Positions 17,655-26,789 are shown, counted from the stretch's first letter. The stretch is DNA of 64,000 bases from Clostridiales bacterium (GCA_012800735.1 JAAZIU010000009.1:1-64000), one strand, 5' to 3'. The notes: generated by a model not told the origin, from the letters alone. Numbers and translations: made by a program.

Positions 17655-18434
17655 TCAGCCCTGTTCGCCCGCCTCAATGTTTTCCGGTTCGGAATACTCG
17701 TTTTTCGGAAGCGTTTTCATTAAAATCAGCGCGTATCCAACGACAAGAATAACGGTAACTACCGAAAAGATAATCCTTTTCTGCGCCGTAATTCCCGCTT
17801 CATTTCCGAAAACGCTGACGGCGTTATGTACCGAGTGCGCGACGATACACGGAATCAGACTTCCGCTGCGATGGAAAATTATCACAAACAGGAAGCCGCA
17901 GCCGACGGCGCTGAACACCTGGCAGATATTTGCGACAAGATCCATCCCGCTGCCGTTGAATAAATTTACAATATGCCCAAGACCGAAGGTAACGCTGGTT
18001 ATGATAATCGCGGTTTTGACGTTTTTTTCGGCGAGCGCCCTGAACAGCAGCCCTCTCATAATGACTTCTTCCAAAAATCCGACCAGCAGCATGCTTAAAA
18101 TATAACAGACAGTCCCTGCCGGCGGAAAATTTATCGCAAATCCGAACCAGAGGTTCCTTGACATGAATACGATAAGGGGAATGTAAAAGAGAAACCTCGA
18201 CGCCGGAATATCGACGCGGCGAAGCCCGTAATGCTCGGCAAGCCCGTTGCTTTTCAGCCAGAAAAACAGCAGCGCGCTCAAAACCGCGTTTACGGCAAGC
18301 GCGGCGGAGCTTTCTACGCCGATCAGCGCGGACAGAGGGATTGCAGCCGAGTTTAAAACAATATAAACGACTATCCACAAAAGGGCGAAATACAGCCGGT
18401 TCTTCTCGCGCAGTTTATTTAACCATTTGAACAC
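17655..18434 (-). CDS. CPBP family intramembrane glutamic endopeptidase
   Basis: 259 residues, about seven to eight membrane helices. The first catalytic motif EExxxR is E122-E123-V-I-M-R127; the second is FGLGHIVNLFN with the conserved His, and the third IVAHSVHNAVS adds another His. Members (CAAX protease/bacteriocin-processing class, Abi) cleave within the membrane; bacterial ones often give self-immunity or process peptides. No bacteriocin gene is seen nearby. GAGGATC precedes the start. Confidence 0.9.
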   Translation of the reverse strand: MFKWLNKLREKNRLYFALLWIVVYIVLNSAAIPLSALIGVESSAALAVNAVLSALLFFWLKSNGLAEHYGLRRVDIPASRFLFYIPLIVFMSRNLWFGFAINFPPAGTVCYILSMLLVGFLEEVIMRGLLFRALAEKNVKTAIIITSVTFGLGHIVNLFNGSGMDLVANICQVFSAVGCGFLFVIIFHRSGSLIPCIVAHSVHNAVSVFGNEAGITAQKRIIFSVVTVILVVGYALILMKTLPKNEYSEPENIEAGEQG

Positions 18435-18548
18435 TTATGATCCTCCTTTATAAAATGTGTTTTAATTTCAGATAATTCTCTGCATTTTGCCGAAACGGCG
18501 GCAGAATACGCAAAATATTTAATATTATTTACAGTTTATATAATTATA

Positions 18549-18581
18549 TAAAAAAGCGAGCGAGGTCGTGACCTCGCTCGC
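18549..18581 (-). terminator. terminator of the surface carbohydrate-binding protein gene
   Basis: Perfect stem GCGAGCGAGGTC/GACCTCGCTCGC followed on the minus strand by TTTTTT. The remaining gap (18435-18724) shows nothing else. Confidence 0.9.
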
Positions 18582-18724
18582 CGTGTTTTCCGTTTGATAT
18601 CTGCCGGAATTTCCGTCTTCGCGGATGAATGAACAGGTGTTATTTATTTTTTTCAAGCAAAATTCATTCATTTCAGTTTTCCGTGCATATTATCCGGTTT
18701 CGTTTGCGGCGTTAAATTTCCCGC

Positions 18725-19666
18725 TTATCTTATTCTCTTTCTGATAACCACGGCGCCGATGATAGCGGCGGCAGCGGCAAGCAGAATAATTGCGGCGGCG
18801 TCGCCGGTCTGAGCCGATGTAATTTCGGCTGCGGGAGCGGCGGCTGCCGGAGCTTCTTCGGCGACAGGCGCGGGCGCTTCCTCAACAGGGGCTTCGGTTT
18901 CCGGAGCCGGAACGAAGCCGGCGGGAGCGTCCGTCAGGGTGTAAATGTCGGTCTCATCGAAGTTGAACCAGCCGCCCTTGGTTATAAGCGACTGATCGCT
19001 GCCGTTCAGCTCCATGACAACGCAGGAGATGCGCAGCTGCTGTCCCGAAACGCCCTTTATCTCGTCGGTAAAGCCGTTTTTGTAGATAGTCGCAAACACC
19101 GACCACGGAATATAGCCTTCAACGGTATAAGCGGAGTCATTCTGGAATGTCGAGGCGATCTTCGCGCCGTGAGTGTCGTTGGCTATCTGGTCGACGATGT
19201 TGAAATGCTCGTAGAGGTCCGGGGAGCCGTTGTCGGTCTTCGGATGCATGGTAAAGAAGAGGTGGCTTTCGCCCACGCCGGCATCGCCGCCGGTCGGACC
19301 GAAAACGCCGAACTGAACGCCGTCGCCCGAGTTGAGCGCGTCGCCGTAAGGCGGAGCTGAGTCGGGAACAGAGGTGTCGGCAACGCTTATAAGATAATAA
19401 AGGTTGCTCTCATCCCACATGAAGCGAAACGCCGTGCCTTCGCCCAACGCGTTGTTTGAGTCGACGACATAGTTAAGGTCGGCGAGCGGCATCATCTCGA
19501 CGACGAGGGCGTTGTCCCATTCGCCGTCGCCCATCACGCCGTCAATGACAGGCGCGGTGACTGCCTTCGGGATATCATAACTGACAGGGTCATAAGCGAA
19601 CGCCGCCGCTCCGAAAAGCGAGAGGAGCAGAAGCGCCGATACGGCAAGCGAAAGAATTTTCTTCAT
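18725..19666 (-). CDS. secreted carbohydrate-binding (CBM9-like) protein with C-terminal membrane anchor
   Basis: 313 residues. Signal peptide MKKILSLAVSALLLLSLFGA; a single beta-sandwich domain from ~30 to ~240 with the CBM9/DOMON-like marks DGVMGDGEWDNA, RFMWDESNLYYLISVADTS and a GDGVQFGVFG strand; a Pro/Ala/Glu-rich spacer; and an end with SAQTGD, one hydrophobic helix and RKRIR. The end resembles a degenerate sortase-type anchor (QTG instead of LPxTG), so it is surface-displayed, either membrane-held or wall-linked. Likely role: binding plant or mucin glycans. Own promoter and terminator, so a single-gene transcript. Confidence 0.75.
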   Translation of the reverse strand: MKKILSLAVSALLLLSLFGAAAFAYDPVSYDIPKAVTAPVIDGVMGDGEWDNALVVEMMPLADLNYVVDSNNALGEGTAFRFMWDESNLYYLISVADTSVPDSAPPYGDALNSGDGVQFGVFGPTGGDAGVGESHLFFTMHPKTDNGSPDLYEHFNIVDQIANDTHGAKIASTFQNDSAYTVEGYIPWSVFATIYKNGFTDEIKGVSGQQLRISCVVMELNGSDQSLITKGGWFNFDETDIYTLTDAPAGFVPAPETEAPVEEAPAPVAEEAPAAAAPAAEITSAQTGDAAAIILLAAAAAIIGAVVIRKRIR

Positions 19667-19704
19667 GGCATTAGTCTCCTTTATTGTTTTATTACGTTAT
19701 GATT

Positions 19705-19733
19705 ATGATAACACAATTTATGCGGATTGTCAA
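19705..19733 (-). promoter_or_regulatory. promoter of the surface carbohydrate-binding protein
   Basis: Minus strand TTGACA, 17 bp, TATCAT, about 40 bp before the start codon; GGAG lies just before ATG. Confidence 0.85.
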
Positions 19734-19800
19734 CAGAAATTTGCAGAAAACTGTATTTTTATGCATGGAAATGAATTCTGGGAACGTGCCTTGCCGATAT

Positions 19801-20433
19801 TCAGTCAACTCCCGCCGCGGCAAACGAAACATCCCTCAAAACATCGGCTTCAAGCCCCTCTGCCATATCCCACAAATTGTATATATCGAAAAGCCCCTTT
19901 TCGTTTATAATTCCGTATCCGTAACTTCCCGCGTAATAAAAGTAATACGGCTCCGATGTAATCACATCCTCCGGCACCCCGACGTCCTCTTTGTCCGCTA
20001 TCTTTTATTCCAGCGCTTTATACGGCGATTCGCCCGCGGCGAAGGCGCTTGATTCGCCGCTTTCGCAGTCGTATATCATAAACCCGCCCTGTCCGCCGGC
20101 GCCGGTGAGTTCGAAAAGGGCGAAGTCGTTGGCGCCGGTTTTGAAAGAGCAGAGGAATTTAAAGTCGATAATTTCCGCTTCCTGCCAGTATAAAAATTCA
20201 TCGAAGTCGGTCGATTCGGCGATACTTTTGATTTCAAGAAGACCGCGGTCATATACCTCCCGCTCGTCGAATTTGTCTTTTAAAAGAGTTTCCGAGGCGT
20301 CGGTTATTTCGTCAGCCGGATTTTCGCCGGCGGATTTGCTTATGTTTTTGTACGCAAAATACAAAACGGGAACCGACGCCGGAATTACCGCAAGGAATAG
20401 CAGAACGGTCAAAAACAGCTTGTTTTTGCTCAT
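19801..20433 (-). pseudogene. membrane-anchored hypothetical protein interrupted by an in-frame TAA
   Basis: The frame from 20433 encodes 142 residues (MSKNKLFLTVLLFLAVIPAS membrane segment, then a soluble domain) and stops at TAA 20005-20007. The same frame then runs on for 67 more sense codons with good coding character (KIADKEDVGVPEDVITSEPY start, GSYGYGIINEKGLFDIYNLW near the middle) to TGA at 19801. The joined product would be about 209 residues. The simplest reading is a single nonsense change, or a base error in the assembly. No family recognised. It lies 39 bp behind the binding lipoprotein gene at 20473 on the same strand. Confidence 0.7.
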
Positions 20434-20472
20434 ACAAGCCTCCTTTTTCGGTTTACGGGCGTTTTAATAAAC

Positions 20473-21954
20473 TTAGCCGTTCTCGGCGGCGTCGAGACTT
20501 TCGTAGAATTTGTCGAGGGTTTTGTTTGCAACCTTTTCGTTTTTATCATACCAGGACGCAAAGTCGGCGCTCTTCTTTTCGAGCGCCAGCCGCGGCAGGC
20601 AGAAGAAAAGATTGCTGAATCCGGCGTCAAAGCCGAAATAGTTCCCTCCGACTTCGTAGCAGATAGTGTCGAAAAGCAGGTCCATCATCTTTGCGGCGTC
20701 TTCGTCGCGGGCGAGTTTTCCGGTGAGGATGTCGCCGTAGTAGGTCGGGATGACTTCGTCCTTGCTGTAATAGGCGAGCAGCTCGATGACGGCGCCGGTC
20801 ATTTCCTTATTGACAACCGTCGTCGGCACGCACATAAGGCCGCCCCAGTCGAGCGAGCGGTATTCCGCCTGCGCCTCGTCGTATTTCGGGTAAGGGAGCA
20901 TGCCGAATTCAACGTCGTAACCCCGCATAAACTCCGCCTGCGTAATTGCGCCCAGGTTGAACAGAACGCGGTCGGTGTTCATCGTGAAGTCCGACTCTTC
21001 CTGATTTACTTTGCAGAGATAAATTGCGTTTTCCGCCCCGAGCCGATAAAATCTTTCGACGATATCCACCATCTTCGGGGTGTTCATCGCAACGGAAACC
21101 CGGCCTTCGTCGTTCTTTTCGGTTATAAATTGATTTGAGCCGGTGACAAAGCTGATATATTTCGATATCTCATTCGCGGTTATTCCGACCTGGTCGTTTA
21201 CGTCCAATACGCCGTCGCCGTTGATGTCCTCAACCACGGCGCCCGCCATGTCGATGAACCGGTCAAGCGTCCATTTTCCGTCGTAAACCAGCTGATAGGG
21301 GTTGTCAAGTCCGTAATTATCCACCATGCCCTTGTTGAAGAAGATGACGTACGGACAGGGAATCATCGTGTCGTTTACGCAAAAATGGGTGTTTTTGCCG
21401 AGCCGCAGCACATCCATCTGCTTTTTGTTCCACCAGTCGGAGTCAAGGCTGATATACGGCAGATTGTCGACGTTGAAAAGATATCCGCCGCTTGAAAGCT
21501 GGGAAACGCCGTAGATGCAGTGCAGAAAGACCTGCTGATAAGCGTCCTCGCCGGCGTTCACCGTTTTTATGAGCGCAGGGGGCAGCGTGTCTTCCCGCCC
21601 GACGTTAAACGAGATAATCTCAACGTTCAGCTCCTCTTCGACACGGGCTTTGCGCAGGTAGATCGAATCGTTCATAACGTCGCCGTTCTCTTCGTCGGCG
21701 AAGAAATAATGGCGGTAGCCCTGCCATTCGGGATGGAGCTGCTTAAACTCGGCGCCGCCGAAATCAAGTCCCTCCTCGACGCCGGAAGGAGCGCGCGTCG
21801 TTTCGGCGTCTGCCGCCCCGCCGTCCGGGGCGTTTTCCTGCGCCGCCGGGATATTTGAATCCGGCGCGCCTCCCGCGTCTTTGCCGCATGAGTAAAGAAC
21901 GGAAAGCAGCATTACCGCCGCGAGTATTAAAACGGCTATATCAGAAAATTTCAT
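20473..21954 (-). CDS. extracellular solute-binding lipoprotein (orphan)
   Basis: Start at 21954 chosen for its GGGAGGA site 7 bp upstream; the longer frame adds a non-signal stretch. The signal ends in LLSVLYSCGKD. Family blocks: LDFGGAEFKQLHPE, GDVMNDSIYLRKARVEEELNV, calcium-loop-like DINGDGVLDVNDQVGI, and the end helix FASWYDKNEKVANKTLDKFY. About 493 residues. It should be lipid-anchored and bind a sugar-type ligand. No permeases adjacent; the interrupted gene at 19801-20433 follows it. Confidence 0.86.
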   Translation of the reverse strand: MKFSDIAVLILAAVMLLSVLYSCGKDAGGAPDSNIPAAQENAPDGGAADAETTRAPSGVEEGLDFGGAEFKQLHPEWQGYRHYFFADEENGDVMNDSIYLRKARVEEELNVEIISFNVGREDTLPPALIKTVNAGEDAYQQVFLHCIYGVSQLSSGGYLFNVDNLPYISLDSDWWNKKQMDVLRLGKNTHFCVNDTMIPCPYVIFFNKGMVDNYGLDNPYQLVYDGKWTLDRFIDMAGAVVEDINGDGVLDVNDQVGITANEISKYISFVTGSNQFITEKNDEGRVSVAMNTPKMVDIVERFYRLGAENAIYLCKVNQEESDFTMNTDRVLFNLGAITQAEFMRGYDVEFGMLPYPKYDEAQAEYRSLDWGGLMCVPTTVVNKEMTGAVIELLAYYSKDEVIPTYYGDILTGKLARDEDAAKMMDLLFDTICYEVGGNYFGFDAGFSNLFFCLPRLALEKKSADFASWYDKNEKVANKTLDKFYESLDAAENG

Positions 21955-22100
21955 TTCAACAATCCTCCCGAAAACAATAAATCCTGTCTTGCCGGCTGAT
22001 TGCTTCCGGCATATTTTCATTTCCGTATCTTCATATTATCAAATCGTAAAGCAAAAATCAACGGTTTGAGGAAAATTTATATATTATTAATGTGATTCAT

Positions 22101-22132
22101 TAAAAAAACCGCCGCGGGGAAAACCCGCGGCA
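22101..22132 (-). terminator. terminator of the XRE regulator gene
   Basis: Stem GCCGCGGG/CCCGCGGC followed by T7 on the minus strand. Confidence 0.88.
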
Positions 22133-22169
22133 GACTTGAAATTCACTTAGATGGCAGAGGATTAATATC

Positions 22170-22946
22170 TTATTTTTCCCGAAGCATAAGCAGGAGCGCC
22201 GGCATGTGCATATAAGAGCCTTCGAGGCGGTAAAGCGTCTCCCCGTCTTCATCTTCTTTGACCGTAATCGGTATCTGAGACAAAGCCTTTTCGGTTTCGT
22301 CATCCGTCAGTTTCGACTTCGCTGCGATTTCGGCGAGACTTACGTAAATATCAAAATCGGCGGCGGTAAGCTCATACAGCGCGTATAATACCTTTAAAAC
22401 ATTCTTGTCGCAGAGCCTTTCAATCGACAGATAAATATCCCGCAGCTGCGACGGCGTCGGTGAGCGGTATGACGCGCCGTCGGCGATAAACACGGCGTTT
22501 CCGGCGTGAACGGTATTGCCCTCCGTCTCGGAGCAGGCGGAAAAGCCCCACTTGTAGCCGTCCTCCTTAAGTCCGAAATTCTTGTCGGTATCCCACGGGA
22601 TATAGCTTTTATAGCCTCTGGAGCAGGCCGCTTCATGCAGCAGCACAGACAGCCGGAAAGCGCTGCGGAACGCGGTTTCGGCGGGACTGTCCGCAAAAAG
22701 CTGCTTGATTTTCAGATATACGTTTTCAAAGGAATCCGCCGCCTTATATCCCATCAGCTCGTCTATCGAAACCCCGAAATAACCGGCGATGTCCGGCAAA
22801 AGCTGGATATCCGGACAGCACTGCCCCGACTCCCACTTGCTGACCGCCTGATTTGTCACTCCGAGAGCCTGCGCAAGCTCCTCCTGAGTAATGCCTTTTC
22901 CTTTGCGCAGAAAGGTAATCTGCTCGTTAAGCTTGAAGTTGTTCAT
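22170..22946 (-). CDS. XRE family transcriptional regulator
   Basis: 258 residues. Residues 1-70 form a Cro/CI-type helix-turn-helix: GKGITQEELAQALGVTNQAV with the recognition helix VTNQAVSKWESG and DIQLLPDIAGYFGVSIDELMG. The C-terminal ~180 residues are of unknown fold and hold a second region (KLTDDETEKALSQIPI) that could be a winged-helix-like segment. Such proteins repress or activate small regulons, often in response to a ligand bound by the C-terminal part. The start has GGAGGTC upstream; it stands alone with its own promoter. Confidence 0.85.
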   Translation of the reverse strand: MNNFKLNEQITFLRKGKGITQEELAQALGVTNQAVSKWESGQCCPDIQLLPDIAGYFGVSIDELMGYKAADSFENVYLKIKQLFADSPAETAFRSAFRLSVLLHEAACSRGYKSYIPWDTDKNFGLKEDGYKWGFSACSETEGNTVHAGNAVFIADGASYRSPTPSQLRDIYLSIERLCDKNVLKVLYALYELTAADFDIYVSLAEIAAKSKLTDDETEKALSQIPITVKEDEDGETLYRLEGSYMHMPALLLMLREK

Positions 22947-22983
22947 ATAAAGACCTCCGTAATATTTCTGTTGCTGTATCTTT

Positions 22984-23012
22984 ATTTTACGGCATTACCG
23001 AGGAGAAATCAA
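22984..23012 (-). promoter_or_regulatory. promoter of the XRE regulator
   Basis: Minus strand TTGATT, 17 bp, TAAAAT. Confidence 0.55.
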
Positions 23013-23074
23013 TAACGCGTCAGTTTGAAGCAATGCCAAATCTTCCAACCACGGGTTGGATTGATTTTCAAAAG

Positions 23075-23100
23075 CAATGCCGCCCGACGATTCGGGCGGC
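23075..23100 (-). terminator. hairpin after the sugar isomerase gene
   Basis: GCCGCCCGA/TCGGGCGGC stem, followed on the minus strand by ATTGCTTTT, a weak T-tract. A second short inverted repeat TCCAACC/GGTTGGA lies at 23044-23060. Confidence 0.6.
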
Positions 23101-23125
23101 GCGCTTCAGAATTGTTTTTCAGATA

Positions 23126-23908
23126 TCAAAGGTCGTGCTTCTTTATCATTTCGCGGAGGAAGTCGACGGCGAGTTTGATGTCTTCTTCGGGGGTGTCGCC
23201 GGCTTCGCGCTCAACGGTAAGGAATCCGTCGAATCCGGTCTCCTTGAGGGCGGGCAGGTAAAGGTCAAAGTTTACGTCGCCCTGACCGAGCGGCAGCTCA
23301 ATGTATCCGCCTTCGGGCAGCTGTTTGCCGTCTTTTGCGTGGGTGTGGACGATGTAGCGGCCGAGGTTCTTGACCGCGATCTCCGGGCGCTCGCCGATAA
23401 CCATGACGAGGTTCGCGGGGTCGAAGTTGACCCTGACGCCGCCGGCGCCGAGCGAATCGAGGAATTCGGCCATCAGAACGGAATTCTCGGGACCCGTCTC
23501 GCAGGCAAACGCAGCGCCTACCGAGTCGGCGTAAAGCGCCAGCTCGCGGCAGGATTTGCGCATCAGCTCTTTCTTCGGGCACTCCTCTTCGGGAATGACG
23601 CCGATGTGGGTGGTGACGACGTTGGTTCCCCATTCGAGGGCAAGGTCGACTACCCGCTTTGATTTCTCGATGATATCGGCGTCGGTGTCGGGGTTGCCGA
23701 AGCCGTGGCCGAAGTCACCGCAAAGCGCGGAGAAAACGAGGCCGTTCGAATTCATGATATCCATGACTTCGCGCTTCTGATCCTTTGTCCAGTTGATCTC
23801 ACCGCTGACGGCATACTTCTGTATGCCCTCTGCGCCGAGTCCGGCGGCGATCTCAATGCTCTCGCGGAAGGGTTTGCGGAAGGATTCCGCCATTACTCCT
23901 ATTTTCAT
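23126..23908 (-). CDS. sugar phosphate isomerase/epimerase (xylose isomerase-like TIM barrel)
   Basis: 260 residues of the AP-endonuclease-2/IolE-like barrel. Metal-site marks: FACETGPENS (Glu), VNFDPANLV (Asp), YIVHTHAKDGK (His) and LTVEREAG (Glu) near the end. Members interconvert keto and aldo sugars or inositol derivatives with a divalent metal. Substrate not evident; Gfo/Idh partners often accompany such enzymes, but the one in this window is 20 kb away. ATG has AAAGGAGA upstream. Confidence 0.85.
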   Translation of the reverse strand: MKIGVMAESFRKPFRESIEIAAGLGAEGIQKYAVSGEINWTKDQKREVMDIMNSNGLVFSALCGDFGHGFGNPDTDADIIEKSKRVVDLALEWGTNVVTTHIGVIPEEECPKKELMRKSCRELALYADSVGAAFACETGPENSVLMAEFLDSLGAGGVRVNFDPANLVMVIGERPEIAVKNLGRYIVHTHAKDGKQLPEGGYIELPLGQGDVNFDLYLPALKETGFDGFLTVEREAGDTPEEDIKLAVDFLREMIKKHDL

Positions 23909-23965
23909 GCTGTGTTCTCCTTTATATTAAAAAAAGATTGACTGGGTTTTGGGGGTTTCCTGATT

Positions 23966-24955
23966 TCACCCGATAATTTCGGATAAATATATTTTTATTT
24001 CTTCGGAAATGACTTTGTAATCGTAATCGTGCAGGTAGTGGGGCAAATCAACTTCAATGATTTTTCCCCCCGGAACTGCGCTTATAAAATTATTGTGGAT
24101 TCTGCGCCAGGTGTCTTTATCAAATCCGGTTCCGTCTCCGTTTGACGAAAACAACAAGATCGGAACGTCGGCGGGATCGCCTTCAGAAACTTTTTTCGCG
24201 CTGTTCTTTACCTCTTTGAGTTCGTTTATCATCGCCGTCGTCAGCGTTCCTCGATAAAAGATAACCCGATACAGCTCTTTTTCTTCTTCGGTTAAAGCGC
24301 CGTGTTTTATCGCCTCGCTTTCGGAAATACCGGGTATTAAGCGGGTCAGGCCGATATCCGAAGCCAGCGAAAGCAGACGAACAAACGGCGCGCTGATTTT
24401 CATTTCCTTATAAAACTCGGGAACCGACATATCAAGCCCGATAATCGCCGAAACCTCATCGGGATATTGCTGCGCCCAGTAAAGCGCCTCGATTCCCGAC
24501 ATCGAATGGGGAACCAAAACATACGGCGGCGTATGCCCGGATAATCGCAGCGCCGCTCTCGTCTCGGACAGCATAGTGTCGATATCCCTCGAAATATCCG
24601 AGTCGTCGCTGAATCCGTATCCGGCTTTTTCGACAACGGCGATTTTGTATTCGTCGCTCAGTTCCGAACAGAGAGATTTAAAATCAAGCAGCGGCGAGCA
24701 GGTTCCGGCGCCCGACATGAAGACAAGCGTCGCTTTCCCTTCGCCTTCCGAACAGACGTTTAGACAGTGGCCGTTAACTTCGACCCTTCGGCCGATCGGG
24801 ACGAATTTTTCCTTTTCCATGCTTAGCCGGATTTTATGGAATATAAAGCTGAAAATGATAAGCAGCGCAAGAATTAAAAACAAGGTAAGCAATATATTTC
24901 TTATCAGTTTCGCCGCGTTCTTTTTTCTGTCCATTTTATATTTAAAGCATCCCAA
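23966..24955 (-). CDS. membrane-anchored alpha/beta hydrolase
   Basis: Up to 329 residues. One N-terminal membrane helix (NILLTLFLILALLIIFSFIF), then an alpha/beta-hydrolase fold on the outer side: oxyanion region FMSGAGTCSPLLDF, nucleophile elbow PHSMSGIE (Ser in SMSG), acid residue near FSSNGDG and the His in LPHYLHDYD. The start is uncertain: TTG at 24955 or ATG at 24934, neither with a strong ribosome site. Probable esterase or lipase-like enzyme of unknown substrate. Confidence 0.8.
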   Translation of the reverse strand: MGCFKYKMDRKKNAAKLIRNILLTLFLILALLIIFSFIFHKIRLSMEKEKFVPIGRRVEVNGHCLNVCSEGEGKATLVFMSGAGTCSPLLDFKSLCSELSDEYKIAVVEKAGYGFSDDSDISRDIDTMLSETRAALRLSGHTPPYVLVPHSMSGIEALYWAQQYPDEVSAIIGLDMSVPEFYKEMKISAPFVRLLSLASDIGLTRLIPGISESEAIKHGALTEEEKELYRVIFYRGTLTTAMINELKEVKNSAKKVSEGDPADVPILLFSSNGDGTGFDKDTWRRIHNNFISAVPGGKIIEVDLPHYLHDYDYKVISEEIKIYLSEIIG

Positions 24956-25027
24956 ACGGGGGCGGGAGGAAATAAGCGGGAGTTTTTAAGTCAGGGGGAA
25001 TTTTTTCCGGCGCAATAACCCCCAACC

Positions 25028-25480
25028 TCACCGCTCGCTCATATATTTCGCTGTCTCATCTCCGGTCAGCTTCCGAACCTGCGTATCCGGATACTCTTTG
25101 TATTCATCGACTCGGAAAACCGGCGCCGGCTGCCTGCATATTTTGTCTTTGTTCTTTTTCAAAAACAGTTCCAGATCCTCTTTATCGGCAAAAATCTTAT
25201 ATGACAGCCTCCCCTTGCCGCTTTCAATCTCGTATATGCCGCAGGGCTTTTTCGCCGTATAATCGGCCGTCCGCAGATATAACTTTGCGATTTCAAGCGA
25301 TTTGAAGGGAAAATTCCATCTCTGCAGTCCCCTGACAGGGTCGCGTTCGATACAGATGCACCGCCCGCAGCTCCCGCAGATATATTGAGTGTGGTTTGTA
25401 AGACAATCAAGCGGATTCAAAAGTGGAGTCACCCGATTTTCATCGGAATAACATTCAATGCACATTTTACCGAATATCAC
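25028..25480 (-). CDS. hypothetical cysteine-rich protein
   Basis: 150 residues. The N-terminal half has paired cysteines (CIEC ... CGSCGRCICIERD), a likely zinc site, followed by RGLQRWNFPFKSLEIAKLYL and a helix-strand region. I do not recognise the family with certainty. GTG at 25480 overlaps the TGA of the GyrI-like gene (coupled translation); ATG at 25465 is an alternative. Confidence 0.65.
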   Translation of the reverse strand: MIFGKMCIECYSDENRVTPLLNPLDCLTNHTQYICGSCGRCICIERDPVRGLQRWNFPFKSLEIAKLYLRTADYTAKKPCGIYEIESGKGRLSYKIFADKEDLELFLKKNKDKICRQPAPVFRVDEYKEYPDTQVRKLTGDETAKYMSER

Positions 25481-26112
25481 TCCGCCCTTTTAATCGGATG
25501 CCGGATAACTGTCTTCAGCTTCTCCGGCGCAGCTCTTCTCGGGTCCGACAGATAGATTTCATGGTGTTTTCTCTTTTCCCCGAAATCGAGCGTATATCCG
25601 TTCTCCGAAATAAACGCGTGCATCATCTCGACGGATTCCGGCTCGTCGTCATACCGTCCGATATGCATCATCTGAACGCAGAGCCCTTCGTCAACAGTCA
25701 GAAATTCCGCCGGGGAACAGTCGATTTTCTTCTTTTCCGAAGCGGTTTCGACCGCCCATCTAAAGTTTTCCTCTGTTATAAAATCGGGAAGCCGGATAAC
25801 TGAAATCCATTTGAACGAAGACTTATTCGAAAAATCCACTCCGGCGAAATTGTCCTGCCACCAGAAGCCCTCCAGCGGCGGGACGACGTATTCGAAAAAT
25901 CCTTCGATCTTGTAGTCGGTCATGTAGCTCATCTTAAGCGTATAAGCCACCGAATACAATATGCCGACCGCCTTCTGATATTCGCCGCCCTCTTCGTTCG
26001 GGTCGCCCTGCCCGCGCACCGCGATATAATTCGCGCGGGGAACTTCGACGATTTCCGGCTTGTTTTTCGGCAGGTAAAACTCTTTAAATTCCTTCTTGAA
26101 ATCAAACGCCAT
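25477..26112 (-). CDS. GyrI-like small-molecule-binding domain protein
   Basis: About 211 residues from ATG 26112, which has GGGGGA 8 bp upstream; the longer frame lacks support. It begins MAFDFKKEFKEFY, followed by EIVEVPRANYIAVRGQGDPN, the usual opening of stand-alone GyrI-like proteins, and later FEYVVPPLEGFWW and MHIGRYDDEPESV. Such domains bind drugs or small organic ligands, some hydrolyse electrophiles. Coupled to the downstream Cys-rich gene. It lies in a run of possible detoxification genes. Confidence 0.8.
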   Translation of the reverse strand: MAFDFKKEFKEFYLPKNKPEIVEVPRANYIAVRGQGDPNEEGGEYQKAVGILYSVAYTLKMSYMTDYKIEGFFEYVVPPLEGFWWQDNFAGVDFSNKSSFKWISVIRLPDFITEENFRWAVETASEKKKIDCSPAEFLTVDEGLCVQMMHIGRYDDEPESVEMMHAFISENGYTLDFGEKRKHHEIYLSDPRRAAPEKLKTVIRHPIKRAE

Positions 26113-26153
26113 GATTTCATCCCCCGATTTTTGCAGACAAATTACATGATTTT

Positions 26154-26510
26154 TTATTGTTTCGATTTTGTAAATCCCGTTAAGAGGTACAAAACCCCGA
26201 CAAACAGCGGCACGAGCATATGAATCGGTATGCCGAATTTTGCAACCAACGTCACGGCAAACCCGAACAAAATCGGTATAACCACAAGAAACCCGCCGAT
26301 TTTCGGCCATATCCAGCCGATTATAAGTCCGATGAACATAAGCGGGAAAACGATAAGCCAGGCGTTGTCATAAAAGGTATATCCGGGCTTTGTGAACGGC
26401 AGGGGATTGCCGTAGCCGAAGTAAAACGGAAGTCCGAAAAGGGTCACCGCGGCGGCGAGGATTCTGGCAGTCCATTTGATTATCAAATGTAATGTTTTGG
26501 ATATTTCCAT
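26154..26510 (-). CDS. small integral membrane protein, hypothetical
   Basis: About 118 residues with four hydrophobic segments (LFGLPFYFGYG, WLIVFPLMFIGLIIGWIW, FLVVIPILFGFAVTLV, LVPLFVGVLYLLTGF). Start ATG 26510 or 26528; the first is preceded at once by a G-rich stretch. No known family. It sits 41 bp upstream of the GyrI-like gene on the same strand. Confidence 0.6.
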   Translation of the reverse strand: MEISKTLHLIIKWTARILAAAVTLFGLPFYFGYGNPLPFTKPGYTFYDNAWLIVFPLMFIGLIIGWIWPKIGGFLVVIPILFGFAVTLVAKFGIPIHMLVPLFVGVLYLLTGFTKSKQ

Positions 26511-26561
26511 CCTGCCGCCCCCCCGCATCTGTTTTATCTGCGTCCGCTGTGCCGCCGGGAT

Positions 26562-26789
26562 TTACGATTCCATTATCGCAAGCGCCGCGGCTTCGGCGCC
26601 GCGGGCTTCGGCGACAAGCGAGATTATCCTGTCTTTTGCGCCGGCGTCTGTTTTTGCCGCGCTTATCAATCCGAACGCGGACATCAGCGCCTCATGCGAC
26701 TTTTTATATAATTCGGCAAGTTTTGCAAACGAAAACAGATATCCGGTCGTGTCGGCTGCGCCTTCAAAAGTGACTGAAAGTTTTTTCAT
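26562..26789 (-). CDS. small hypothetical helical protein
   Basis: 75 residues, starting MKKLSVTFEGAADTTGYLF. It is largely helical with heptad-like Ala/Leu spacing. The strong AGGAGGGG site before ATG supports a real gene. No family recognised. It lies 30 bp behind the glycosyltransferase gene. Confidence 0.6.
   Translation of the reverse strand: MKKLSVTFEGAADTTGYLFSFAKLAELYKKSHEALMSAFGLISAAKTDAGAKDRIISLVAEARGAEAAALAIMES

Noticed and set aside
20005-20007. Stop-codon reassignment (TAA as sense)
   Set aside because: TAA ends many intact genes in the window, including the ABC exporter and the Gfo/Idh gene; the interrupted frame is better explained by mutation or error.
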